From assembly GCA_903951185.1 (NCBI GenBank), contig CAJBBC010000124.1:1-25520 (forward strand): a stretch of DNA of 25,520 bases, in the 5' to 3' direction. A model generated the notes under the pieces. The model had not been told where the DNA came from. It ran no database searches and saw only the letters and a list, made by a program, of their open reading frames with translations. Position 1 is the first letter of the stretch, and each line of letters begins with the position of its first letter. A program made the position numbers and the translations under genes. Of this stretch, positions 14,559 to 22,774 are shown piece after piece. This DNA is from an uncultured Actinomycetes bacterium (GTDB taxonomy: Bacteria > Actinomycetota > Actinomycetes > S36-B12 > UBA5976).

Positions 14559-17500
14559 ATGGTGACCACCACAGATCAGTCCAATGATGCAATGGCGGAG
14601 TTTTTGGTGCGAGCCGGGAGGTTCTTTTCCCCAGGCGAAGTATCAAAAGATCTACGTTCCGTAGCACTCGTTGGTGGCCGCGACGCCGATATCTTTTATC
14701 GAGATCGTTGGAGTCACGACAAAGTTGTCAGAAGTACTCACGGGGTAAATTGCACGGGATCTTGCTCCTGGAAAGTTTATGTTAAAGACGGAATTATCAC
14801 TTGGGAAACTCAACAAACGGACTATCCCAGCGTTGGACCTGACAGCCCGGAATATGAACCGCGTGGTTGCCCAAGAGGAGCAGCATTCTCTTGGTATACC
14901 TACTCGCCAACTCGAGTTCGATATCCATATGTTCGGGGAGTTCTACTCGAGGCATATCGGAAAGCAAAAGCTGCACATCCGGATCCTGTTGACGCTTGGC
15001 ACACAGTTGTAAGCGATCCTGTGACACGTCGCACTTACCACAAAGCGCGTGGCAAGGGTGGCTTAGTTAGAGCAGGCTGGAGCGAAGTAAACGAGATCAT
15101 TGCTGCGGCACACATCTACACCGCTAAAACATACGGACCAGATCGTATTTTTGGATTTTCTCCAATTCCTGCGATGTCCATGGCATCACACGCAGTTGGA
15201 GCCCGATTCATAAGTCTTATGGGTGGTTCGATGCTCTCGTTTTACGATTGGTACGCGGATCTTCCAGTTGCCTCCCCGCAGGTATTTGGTGACCAAACAG
15301 ACGTCCCAGAGTCTGCGGATTGGTGGAATGCGAGCTACTTGATTATGTGGGGATCCAACGTTCCGGTTACCCGCACCCCAGATGCACACTTCATGACGGA
15401 AGCAAGATATCGAGGACAAAAAGTAGTTGCGGTATCGCCAGATTATGCCGATAACACCAAATTTGCGGATGAATGGATGGCGCCTCACCCAGGGACCGAT
15501 GGCGCACTTGCAATGGCTATGGGCCACGTCATCCTGAAAGAGTTTTATGTTAATCGTCAGGTTCCTCGATTCGTTGACTATGTAAAGAAGTACAGCGATT
15601 TACCGTTTCTAATTAGCCTGCGCGAGAAGAATGGCACGCTTGTTCCGGATAAATTTGTTACGGCTGCCGACCTTGGCGAAAAGAGCGAAGGCGCACTTTT
15701 TAAAACCGTCGTAGCTGATAGTGCTACTGGTTTACCGCACGTACCAAATGGTTCGCTGGGATTTAGATTTGGTCCCGAAGGCAAGGGAAAATGGAATCTT
15801 GATCTAGAAGGCATTGATCCAGCTTTGTCACTTTTAGGCGCAACTAACACAGAGAATGTTGAAATTTCACTACCTCGATTTGATATTGGGGAGACCGAGG
15901 GTGGCGGAGTTCATGTCCGAGGTGTGCCGACTGCAAGATTGAAAACTATTCACGGCGAACGGTTAGTAACTACCGTGTTTGATCTTTTGTTGGCTCAATA
16001 CGGAGTAAGTCGCCCAGGTCTACCTGGCGAGTGGCCGGTAGATTACAGCGATCCATCGCCGTATACCCCAGCGTGGCAAGAAGAGATTACTGGCGTGCCA
16101 GCTGCGATGGCCGAACGCATCGGTCGAGAGTTTGCACAAAATGCAGTTGATTCAGATGGCCGCTCGATGATCATTATGGGCGCAGGCACAAACCACTGGT
16201 TTCATTCAGACACGATTTATCGCACGTTTTTAACTCTGACTACATTGTGTGGAACTCAAGGAGTTAATGGGGGAGGTTGGGCACACTACGTCGGGCAGGA
16301 AAAATGTCGACCGGTAACTGGATGGGCGCAACTTGCATTTGGACTTGATTGGTCTCGTCCACCAAGACAAATGATTGGTACTGCGTTCTGGTATGTCCAG
16401 TCAGATCAATGGAGATATGACCGACTGAGCGCGGATTTGCTAGCTACTCCATTAGGTGAAGGCAGGTTTGCTAATAAACAGATGATTGATGCGATCGCAC
16501 AATCTGCAAGATCTGGATGGATGCCGTCTTACCCACAGTTCAATCGCAACCCATTAGATATAGTCAATCAGGCTGAAACTGCCGGGTTGGATCCTGTCGA
16601 GTACGTTACTAACCAACTGAAATCTGGCGAATTGCAATTTGCGATTGAAGATCCAGATGCCAAAGAAAACTGGCCGCGCGTATTAACAATCTGGCGCGCA
16701 AATCTACTTGGCTCATCCAGTAAAGGTAATGAATATTTTCTCAAGCACTTATTGGGTACCGATCATGCGGTTCGAGCCGAAGAAACTCCAGAAGAACTTC
16801 GTCCTCAAGATGTGACCTGGCATGAGCAAGCACCGGAAGGAAAACTCGATCTGCTTGTGAGTATTGACTTTCGCATGACAAGTACCGGACTATTCGGGGA
16901 CATTCTTTTGCCGGCCGCAACTTGGTATGAGAAGCATGATCTTTCATCAACTGATATGCATCCATTTGTGCACGCATTTACTCCAGCTATTGATCCGCCC
17001 TGGGAAACTCGAAGCGATTACGACATTTTTCAAACTTTGGGGCGAAAAGTTTCAGACTTGGCGCCCAATCACCTTGAAAAAGTAAAGGATTTAGTATCCG
17101 TTCCGCTGCTACATGACACCCCGGATGAGATGGCTTTACCTGGTGGAGTTGTTCTGGATTGGAAGAAGGGGGAAGTTGACTTAATCCCGGGAAAAACTGC
17201 ACCTAAATTTGTAGTTGTCGAGCGCGACTACACCGAGATCGGCGCAAAGATGTCTGCTCTAGGACCGCTTGCCGAAAAGTTGGGGATGAACACAAAGGGT
17301 GTTCCATTCATGCCTGATTTCGAGATCGAAATGCTCGCAGCCAAAAATGGCGTAATTCCTGATGGTCCGGCAAAGGGTCGTCCATCTTTAGTAACTGATG
17401 TACATGCTTGCGAAACCATACTTGCTTTATCCGGTACAACCAATGGCCGGTTATCTGTCCAGGGATTCCGAGCGTTGGAAAAACGAACTGGGCAAAAGAT

Positions 17501-18251
17501 GGCAGATCTTGCCATCGAGGAAGAGGGTAAGCGAATTAATTTTTCGGATACCCAGTCACGGCCAGTCCCGGTAATTACTAGTCCAGAATGGTCGGGAAGT
17601 GAACACGGTGGACGTCGCTACACCGCATTTGTCATCAATGTTGAGCGGCTCAAGCCATGGCACACTCTCACCGGGCGCCAACATTTCTTTCTGGATCACG
17701 ACTGGATGAGCGAGCTAGGCGAAAATATGCCGACGTATCGTCCGCCACTAAATATGCATCGTCTAGATGGCGATCAACAAATGGGCATTGGCAAAGAAAT
17801 CACTGTCCGTTATCTAACTCCACATTCAAAGTGGTCTATTCACTCTGAGTATCAAGACAATTTGTTCATGCTTTCCCTTTCCAGAGGCGGACCTGAAATC
17901 TGGATGAGTCCGCAGGATGCAGAGGTAATCGGAGTCAAAGATAACGAATGGATCGAGTCTTACAATCGCAACGGTGTTGTTGTTGCTCGCGCCATTGTTT
18001 CGCATCGAATGCCACAGGGCACTGTGTACATGTATCACGCCAAAGATAGAACCGTAGATGTTCCTCGCACAGAGACTTCAGGTTTACGTGGTGGTATTCA
18101 CAATTCATTGACGCGTTTGTTAATTAAGCCAACACACCTTGTTGGAGGATATGCGCAACTTTCGTTTGCCTTCAATTACTTGGGACCAACCGGAAATCAA
18201 AGAGATGAAATCACAGTAATTCGACGTCGCTCACAGGAAGTTGTTTACTAA
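14559..18251 (+). CDS. narG: Respiratory nitrate reductase alpha subunit (NarG)
   Basis: The product is 1230 residues, the usual full length. NarG reduces nitrate to nitrite at a bis-MGD molybdenum centre on the inner face of the membrane. The FS0 cluster ligands fit exactly: His61-X3-Cys65-X3-Cys69-X34-Cys104. The Asp in SFYDWY (about 230) is at the position expected for the Mo ligand, and QTDVPESADWWN and WGSNVPVTRTPDAHF are typical NarG blocks. No twin-arginine signal is present, so the protein should be cytoplasmic. AAGGAG lies four bases before ATG 14559, and GTG at 14562 is an alternative. The stop overlaps the narH start by one base. Confidence 0.98.
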   Translation: MVTTTDQSNDAMAEFLVRAGRFFSPGEVSKDLRSVALVGGRDADIFYRDRWSHDKVVRSTHGVNCTGSCSWKVYVKDGIITWETQQTDYPSVGPDSPEYEPRGCPRGAAFSWYTYSPTRVRYPYVRGVLLEAYRKAKAAHPDPVDAWHTVVSDPVTRRTYHKARGKGGLVRAGWSEVNEIIAAAHIYTAKTYGPDRIFGFSPIPAMSMASHAVGARFISLMGGSMLSFYDWYADLPVASPQVFGDQTDVPESADWWNASYLIMWGSNVPVTRTPDAHFMTEARYRGQKVVAVSPDYADNTKFADEWMAPHPGTDGALAMAMGHVILKEFYVNRQVPRFVDYVKKYSDLPFLISLREKNGTLVPDKFVTAADLGEKSEGALFKTVVADSATGLPHVPNGSLGFRFGPEGKGKWNLDLEGIDPALSLLGATNTENVEISLPRFDIGETEGGGVHVRGVPTARLKTIHGERLVTTVFDLLLAQYGVSRPGLPGEWPVDYSDPSPYTPAWQEEITGVPAAMAERIGREFAQNAVDSDGRSMIIMGAGTNHWFHSDTIYRTFLTLTTLCGTQGVNGGGWAHYVGQEKCRPVTGWAQLAFGLDWSRPPRQMIGTAFWYVQSDQWRYDRLSADLLATPLGEGRFANKQMIDAIAQSARSGWMPSYPQFNRNPLDIVNQAETAGLDPVEYVTNQLKSGELQFAIEDPDAKENWPRVLTIWRANLLGSSSKGNEYFLKHLLGTDHAVRAEETPEELRPQDVTWHEQAPEGKLDLLVSIDFRMTSTGLFGDILLPAATWYEKHDLSSTDMHPFVHAFTPAIDPPWETRSDYDIFQTLGRKVSDLAPNHLEKVKDLVSVPLLHDTPDEMALPGGVVLDWKKGEVDLIPGKTAPKFVVVERDYTEIGAKMSALGPLAEKLGMNTKGVPFMPDFEIEMLAAKNGVIPDGPAKGRPSLVTDVHACETILALSGTTNGRLSVQGFRALEKRTGQKMADLAIEEEGKRINFSDTQSRPVPVITSPEWSGSEHGGRRYTAFVINVERLKPWHTLTGRQHFFLDHDWMSELGENMPTYRPPLNMHRLDGDQQMGIGKEITVRYLTPHSKWSIHSEYQDNLFMLSLSRGGPEIWMSPQDAEVIGVKDNEWIESYNRNGVVVARAIVSHRMPQGTVYMYHAKDRTVDVPRTETSGLRGGIHNSLTRLLIKPTHLVGGYAQLSFAFNYLGPTGNQRDEITVIRRRSQEVVY

Positions 18252-19873
18252 TGAAAGTTATGGCGCAAGTCGCAATGGTGATGAACCTTGACAAGTGCAT
18301 TGGTTGCCACACCTGTTCTGTTACGTGTAAGCAGGCGTGGACGAATCGAAGTGGTGTGGAATACGCGTGGTTTAACAATGTTGAAACCCGTCCTGGCCAG
18401 GGCTACCCAAGAACTTATGAGGATCAGGAAAAATGGCAAGGTGGCTGGGTACTTAAGAATGGCAAGGTCAGGCTACGTAGTGGGGGACGCCTAAAGCGTT
18501 TACTTCAAATTTTTAGTAACCCAAATTTACCTGGACTAAAGGATTACTACGAGCCATGGACTTATGATTACGACACCTTAATTAGCGCTCCGCTAGGAGA
18601 CCATACTCCAGTGGCTCGCCCGAAATCGCTCATAACTGGCAAGAACATGAAAATTGAGTGGTCATCTAACTGGGATGACGATTTAGCTGGTGGGCCGGAA
18701 CTAGCTCCTAAAGATCCGATTCTTGTGAAGATCAAAGACCAGGTAAGCGACCGCGTGAAGTTAGAGTTCGAACAAGCCTTCATGTTTTACTTGCCCAGGA
18801 TTTGTGAACATTGCCTGAATCCTTCCTGCGTAGCAGCTTGCCCATCTGGCGCTATGTACAAGAGATCTGAAGACGGTATCGTGCTTGTCGATCAGGATGC
18901 CTGTCGAGGTTGGCGCATGTGCGTAAGCAATTGCCCTTACAAAAAAGTATATTTCAACCACAACACTGGCAAGGCCGAAAAGTGCACAATGTGTTATCCC
19001 CGAATCGAAGTCGGGTTACCAACAGTTTGTTCTGAAACCTGTGTTGGGCGTTTGCGTTACTTAGGCATCATTTTGTATGACGTCGATGCCGTATCCGCAG
19101 CCGTTTCGCAAGAAAATGAACAGGACTTGCTTGAAGCGCAACTTGATCTCATGCTGGATCCAAGTGACCCAGAAGTTATTGCAGCAGCTATTCGGGATGG
19201 CATCCCGGCAGATTGGCTTGAGGCCGCAGCAAAGTCCCCGGTTTACAAACTAATTAAGAAATATCGGGTAGCACTCCCGCTTCATCCTGAATATCGCACA
19301 ATGCCAATGGTTTGGTATGTTCCACCACTTTCACCAATTGTGGATTCTTTACGTGAGACCGGAAACGATGCCGAAGATTCCAAGAATCTTTTCGGCGCGC
19401 TAAATTCACTACGAATCCCTGTTGAGTATTTAGCAGAGCTATTCACAGCGGGAGATACGGAGCCGGTACTGCGTTCGCTAAAAACGCTGGCAGCCATGCG
19501 TTCCTATATGAGAGATGTAAACCTGGGACAGGATCCAAAGCCTGAAATCCCAGCGTCTGTTGGCATGAGCGAAGAAACACTATACGAAATGTATCGGTTG
19601 CTTGCGATTGCGAAGTACGAGGACAGATACGTAATTCCCAAGGCCCACGCGGAATCTGCCCAAAATTTGGAGGAGATGGGATGTTCCCTTGATGTAGCGG
19701 GAGGGCCAGGGCAGTTCGGACAAGGACCCTTTGGCGAATCTTCGGGGCGGCCAATTCCAGTTGCAATTGAAACATTCCACGGTCTAAAGGATCGTCAGAC
19801 CAGTGAAGTGTTGATCCCACTTTCGGCAATGACAATGAATCTAAAATCCTGGAGCAATGGTAGCAATGACTAA
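18251..19873 (+). CDS. narH: Respiratory nitrate reductase beta subunit (NarH)
   Basis: This 540-residue iron-sulfur subunit passes electrons from NarI to NarG. All four cluster sets are present: Cys16, 19, 22 and 26; Cys185, 188, 193 and 197; Cys218, 224 and 228 with Trp221 in place of the fourth Cys (the [3Fe-4S] site); and Cys245, 248, 260 and 264. The spacing follows E. coli NarH almost residue for residue. The ATG shares its A with the narG stop (TAATG), which points to translational coupling. The gene ends inside narJ. Confidence 0.98.
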   Translation: MKVMAQVAMVMNLDKCIGCHTCSVTCKQAWTNRSGVEYAWFNNVETRPGQGYPRTYEDQEKWQGGWVLKNGKVRLRSGGRLKRLLQIFSNPNLPGLKDYYEPWTYDYDTLISAPLGDHTPVARPKSLITGKNMKIEWSSNWDDDLAGGPELAPKDPILVKIKDQVSDRVKLEFEQAFMFYLPRICEHCLNPSCVAACPSGAMYKRSEDGIVLVDQDACRGWRMCVSNCPYKKVYFNHNTGKAEKCTMCYPRIEVGLPTVCSETCVGRLRYLGIILYDVDAVSAAVSQENEQDLLEAQLDLMLDPSDPEVIAAAIRDGIPADWLEAAAKSPVYKLIKKYRVALPLHPEYRTMPMVWYVPPLSPIVDSLRETGNDAEDSKNLFGALNSLRIPVEYLAELFTAGDTEPVLRSLKTLAAMRSYMRDVNLGQDPKPEIPASVGMSEETLYEMYRLLAIAKYEDRYVIPKAHAESAQNLEEMGCSLDVAGGPGQFGQGPFGESSGRPIPVAIETFHGLKDRQTSEVLIPLSAMTMNLKSWSNGSND

Positions 19874-20516
19874 ATCTATGCAAATTTCTTCGGAACAAAT
19901 AGCGACAGCGCGATTAGCTACGTCCTGGCTGCTCTGGTATCCGGATGAAAATCTAATCTCTCGGGTTGATGAAATCACACAGATTGTGCAATGCCTCCCT
20001 GAAAAAAGTAGATTGCCATTGGAGAATTTTCTTGGCTACCTAAACACAACTCCTATTTCAGAAATTCAAGCACATTACGTAGCAGTTTTTGACATGAAAC
20101 GTCGGGCATGTCCGTATTTAACATATTGGACTGATGGCGACACTCGAAACCGAGGTGGCGCGATCCTTAAATTTAAACAGGCTTATCTCGAGTCAGGATT
20201 TGATCTTGGATCTGAGGAGTTAGCTGATCATTTATCTGTGGTACTTGAGTTTGCAGCAGTAGGTAACTCCTTGACTGGCGATGCCCTGCTTACCGAACAT
20301 CAAGGGCCAATAAATCTTCTGCACGCTGCGCTATTGAAAATGAATTCAATGTATGCAGAAGTTGTTGAGGCGGTACTAGCGACACTTCCAGAGATGACTC
20401 CAGAACTAGCGCGGCGCATGGAAGAATTAGCTGCAGCTGGGCCACCAGTTGAACATGTTGGCTTAGAGCCATTTTCACTGTCTCCGACCATCGACACCCT
20501 TGGTGGGCGAAGATGA
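19857..20516 (+). CDS. narJ: Nitrate reductase assembly chaperone (NarJ)
   Basis: This 219-residue protein has the NarJ/TorD-family signature: HYVAVFDMKRR at 73-83, PYLTYWTDGDTRNRG at 86-100 and a helix ending LSVVLEFAA. NarJ binds apo-NarGH and helps insert the molybdenum cofactor and clusters. It is not part of the mature enzyme. The start could be ATG 19857 (17-bp overlap with narH) or ATG 19866 (8-bp overlap). GGAG at 19851 is too close to the first and rather far from the second. The stop overlaps the narI start as ATGA. Confidence 0.94.
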   Translation: MVAMTKSMQISSEQIATARLATSWLLWYPDENLISRVDEITQIVQCLPEKSRLPLENFLGYLNTTPISEIQAHYVAVFDMKRRACPYLTYWTDGDTRNRGGAILKFKQAYLESGFDLGSEELADHLSVVLEFAAVGNSLTGDALLTEHQGPINLLHAALLKMNSMYAEVVEAVLATLPEMTPELARRMEELAAAGPPVEHVGLEPFSLSPTIDTLGGRR

Positions 20517-21247
20517 CTTCTCGAGAAATTCTGCTTTGGGTAGCGTTGCCTTACTTCACAATTGCTACTTTCACAACGGGACTCTGGTGGAGATACAGGT
20601 ATGACAAATTCGGTTGGACAACGCGATCTAGTCAGGTTTATGAAGTCAACATCTTGCGAGTTGCAAGCCCACTGTTTCATCTGGGCATGCTTGCAGTCGT
20701 TGGAGGCCATGTATTGGGCTTGTTAATCCCTGAGACTTGGACACATGCGCTTGGAATTTCTGAAGGAACCTACCACTTGGTCGCCGTATCTCTAGGCGCA
20801 TTGTCGGGATTGGGCACTCTTTTAGGTATTTCCTTATTGGTCTATCGCCGCAGAATGACACAGTCAGTATTTGTGGCAACTACTAAAAACGATAAATTGA
20901 TGTACGTTTTTTTGTTGTCAACTATCGTTCTTGGATTGGCAACCACGCTAGTTGGCTCAGGCATTGTGGGCGATGCATACAACTATCGAGAAACGGTTTC
21001 ACCATGGTTTAGATCAATCCTGCTGTTTAATCCAAAACCAGAGCTAATGGCAGCATCACTACCGTCATTCCAGATCCATGCAGTCGCGGGCATGCTGCTA
21101 TTTATGCTTTGGCCATTTACGCGATTAGTACATGCATTTAGCGCTCCAATTATGTACTTTTTCAGGCCCTATATTGTTTATCGCAGTCGAGGCGACCATG
21201 CATCAGGTTCACGCAAACCTCGAAGAGGTTGGAATAGCTTTACCTGA
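20513..21247 (+). CDS. narI: Respiratory nitrate reductase gamma subunit, cytochrome b (NarI)
   Basis: This 244-residue membrane protein has about five hydrophobic segments. It anchors NarGH and oxidises menaquinol. Four histidines stand where the two haem b groups need them: His56, His66, His189 and His207, nearly the E. coli numbers. The typical motifs FHLGML, GGHVLGL, FQIHAVAG and RLVHAF are all present. The gene overlaps narJ by four bases (ATGA). It ends 32 bp before the 3' end of the tRNA-Met gene, which reads towards it from the other strand. No terminator is evident between them. Confidence 0.97.
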   Translation: MTSREILLWVALPYFTIATFTTGLWWRYRYDKFGWTTRSSQVYEVNILRVASPLFHLGMLAVVGGHVLGLLIPETWTHALGISEGTYHLVAVSLGALSGLGTLLGISLLVYRRRMTQSVFVATTKNDKLMYVFLLSTIVLGLATTLVGSGIVGDAYNYRETVSPWFRSILLFNPKPELMAASLPSFQIHAVAGMLLFMLWPFTRLVHAFSAPIMYFFRPYIVYRSRGDHASGSRKPRRGWNSFT

Positions 21248-21279
21248 GAATCTCACTTAATACAAAAGAGAATTCAGGG

Positions 21280-21353
21280 TGGGGCGGGTGGGGCTCGAAC
21301 CCACGACCGAAGGATTATGAGTCCTTAGCTCTGACCAACTGAGCTACCGCCCC
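21280..21353 (-). tRNA. tRNA-Met(CAT)
   Basis: The 74-base gene folds into a full cloverleaf. Acceptor strands are GGGGCGG and CCGCCCC, the D arm contains GCTC/GAGC, the anticodon stem is AAGGA/TCCTT with loop CTCATAA (anticodon at 21317-21319), and the T stem is GTGGG/CCCAC with loop TTCGAGC. The discriminator is A, and CCA is not encoded. It is probably elongator tRNA-Met. A tRNA-Ile2 with CAT modified to lysidine cannot be excluded. Its 3' half recurs at 10652-10692 and, altered, at 10832-10872, marking it as the integration target of the nar island. Confidence 0.95.
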
Positions 21354-21420
21354 GACTGGAATAGTTTAGCGAATGACAATCTAGTCACAGTTTGCTTAAG
21401 TATTCAGTAGTGAAAAAAGG

Positions 21421-21600
21421 CTAAGCACTGCCACTACGGCGACGCTCAATACGACGGGCCGTGCCTGATTGGGCACCTTTAGCTCGACCTTGGCTATCTG
21501 TATGACTTTCAGTGTGCGCAGCACCTTTTTGTTTTTTCTTTTCAAGGGCAGCTAAGAATGCGGCTTTAGCCGGATCCTGTTCAGATTTTTTATCAGCCAT
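21421..21600 (-). CDS. DUF5302 small protein
   Basis: This 59-residue basic protein starts MADKKSEQDPAKAAFLAALE, continues with a Lys-rich stretch and HTESHTD, and ends TARRIERRRSGSA. The pattern of an acidic/Ala N-terminus, FLAALEKKK, a His-containing middle and a C-terminal RR(I/F)-RR tail matches DUF5302, a small actinobacterial family of unknown function. It is likely cytoplasmic and may bind nucleic acid given its charge (inference). The ATG at 21600 has no Shine-Dalgarno. TTTAAT lies exactly six bases upstream on the minus strand, so a leaderless message is likely. It lies just outside the island, beside the tRNA. Confidence 0.75.
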   Translation of the reverse strand: MADKKSEQDPAKAAFLAALEKKKQKGAAHTESHTDSQGRAKGAQSGTARRIERRRSGSA

Positions 21601-21606
21601 AGATCA

Positions 21607-21612
21607 ATTAAA
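21607..21612 (-). promoter_or_regulatory. Candidate -10 box of the DUF5302 gene (leaderless start)
   Basis: Minus-strand TTTAAT lies six bases before the ATG at 21600, the same box and spacing as at narK1. No Shine-Dalgarno is present. Confidence 0.35.
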
Positions 21613-21640
21613 CCACCTATGACTAGATTTTGGGAAAAAC

Positions 21641-21676
21641 AAAGCGACTGTGAACCCGAGATCACAGTCGCTTTTT
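21641..21676 (-). terminator. Strong intrinsic terminator, possibly bidirectional
   Basis: A 13-bp perfect stem (AAAGCGACTGTGA at 21641-21653, TCACAGTCGCTTT at 21662-21674) has an 8-base loop. The stem is flanked by A-rich sequence on the left and CTTTTTCTG on the right, so it can act in both directions. It follows the stop of the membrane protein gene at 21704 on the minus strand, its most likely user. Confidence 0.85.
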
Positions 21677-21703
21677 CTGTTTATTTAGTAGCTACTCCGT
21701 TAA

Positions 21704-22108
21704 TTACTGTTTTGCAGTATTCCGGATAGCTAAGCCGACTAGGACGAACATTACGCCCACGCCTGCTGCTAATGCTGAAACACCGAAAGAGACAACGGAT
21801 GTGAACAATGAGGCACGTAGGAATGAGCCATTCATTGCCACTGTACGTAGTGGATCTTCGCGGTCTAGTTCAGCATAAGTTTTGCCATCTGTTGCTGCTA
21901 GGGCATGGGTTTGAATCATTTTTGCTTCCTGGAAAGCTGTGAACGGTCCGGTAACTTCGAGTCCAGAATATTTAGGGGAATCTTCAGAAACTGTAATACG
22001 CTCGTCGGCTAACTTGTTATGCACCATGTTGTACGTGAAGCCACCAGCGATGATAAAAACTGAACCCAAAATTACGGCAATTAGGCCGATTACCTTGTTG
22101 TTTTTCAT
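21704..22108 (-). CDS. Conserved two-TM membrane protein (actinobacterial, function unknown)
   Basis: This 134-residue protein has one hydrophobic segment near the N-terminus (about 6-27) and one near the C-terminus (about 101-128). A polar loop between them contains ADERITVSEDSP, VTGPFTAFQEA and GKTYAELDREDP. From memory this belongs to an actinobacterial family sometimes misnamed an aromatic ring-opening dioxygenase (LigA). Nothing here supports an enzyme, as there are no metal-ligand clusters. The loop is probably outside the cell. GGAAGGA lies upstream but further than usual from the ATG. A strong terminator follows the gene. Confidence 0.7.
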   Translation of the reverse strand: MKNNKVIGLIAVILGSVFIIAGGFTYNMVHNKLADERITVSEDSPKYSGLEVTGPFTAFQEAKMIQTHALAATDGKTYAELDREDPLRTVAMNGSFLRASLFTSVVSFGVSALAAGVGVMFVLVGLAIRNTAKQ

Positions 22109-22315
22109 GAGATTTAATGTCCTTCCGACATTTGAGCATTAACTTTGTGTTTATGCTCTTATAACTTTCAAGTTACTCCGGTAGCAGAACGGAATTCATG
22201 GAAAAACATGTCTACAACCTCACACCAATTACCTAAATAACAACGCCCATGGTGGCGTAGGATTATTAGAAATTACAAAAACCTGTCGGTAATTTCGCAA
22301 CTAGGAATTTCATAT

Positions 22316-22774
22316 ATGGACAACCACGCTAAAGGTCGATTACTAGTAACTGTTCAATTCTTACTTTTAGGTGGAATTGCATTTATTACTTCGGACAATA
22401 TTTTTGGTTCAAATAAAGTGATCAGCTACTTTGGAGTTTTTCTTGAACTCGCTGGATTCGCGCTTGTGATTGTTGGTTTTAGGGGACTTGGCCCAGCGCT
22501 AACAGCAAATCCAGTTCCATTAAAAACTGGCAAATTAGTAACCACTGGGATCTATCGCAAACTTCGACACCCAATTTATGCAGGCTTAATCGTTGCAACT
22601 TTAGGCATTGTTGTAGCCAACGGCGCGATGATTAAATTTGTTTTTTGGGTCCCGCTAGTTTTATTACTAACTTTTAAAATTAAATTTGAAGAAGCACTTT
22701 TAGTGGCCACTTACCCGGCTTATGCAAAATACCAAGCTGAAGTCGGCGCACTTATTCCAAAATTTAAAAACTAG
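22316..22774 (+). CDS. ICMT-like membrane methyltransferase
   Basis: This 152-residue protein has about four hydrophobic segments and the C-terminal signature of the isoprenylcysteine carboxyl methyltransferase/phospholipid methyltransferase group: GIYRKLRHPIYAGL (about 79-92), then FEEALLVATYPAYAKYQAEV and a closing LIP. In this family the RHP and E...P.Y..Y motifs bind S-adenosylmethionine. Bacterial members methylate varied small or lipid substrates, so the substrate is unknown. A possible AGGA precedes ATG 22316. Its TAG overlaps the stop of the convergent enolase-family gene through a shared CTAG. Confidence 0.85.
   Translation: MDNHAKGRLLVTVQFLLLGGIAFITSDNIFGSNKVISYFGVFLELAGFALVIVGFRGLGPALTANPVPLKTGKLVTTGIYRKLRHPIYAGLIVATLGIVVANGAMIKFVFWVPLVLLLTFKIKFEEALLVATYPAYAKYQAEVGALIPKFKN

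Larger units (their letters stand above)
10652..21322. mobile_element. Putative nitrate-respiration genomic island inserted in tRNA-Met
   Basis: The block is bounded by a 41-bp direct repeat made of the 3' half of tRNA-Met. The intact tRNA is at the right and its 3' end points into the block, and the displaced 3' end is at the far left. This geometry is what tRNA-targeted integrases leave. The cargo is a complete module of two NarK transporters, regulator and narGHJI. Sampled lines in narG are about 48-60% GC, against about 40% in the AceE-like gene outside (hand counts on a few lines only). No integrase, relaxase or transposase is present, so the element is probably fixed. Confidence 0.65.

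Noticed and set aside
15186..15527. Minus-strand open frames inside narG and narH, some over 100 codons
   Set aside because: They lie wholly inside well-supported genes, have no family resemblance or ribosome binding sites, and are shadows of the coding frame.
21248..21279. Terminator between narI and the tRNA (GAATCTC...GAGAATTC)
   Set aside because: The stem is imperfect, the loop is long and no T-run follows.
22132..22160. GAGCAT-N13-ATGCTC inverted repeat upstream of the two-TM protein gene
   Set aside because: Only six pairs with a long loop and no supporting context. Chance is likely in AT-rich DNA.
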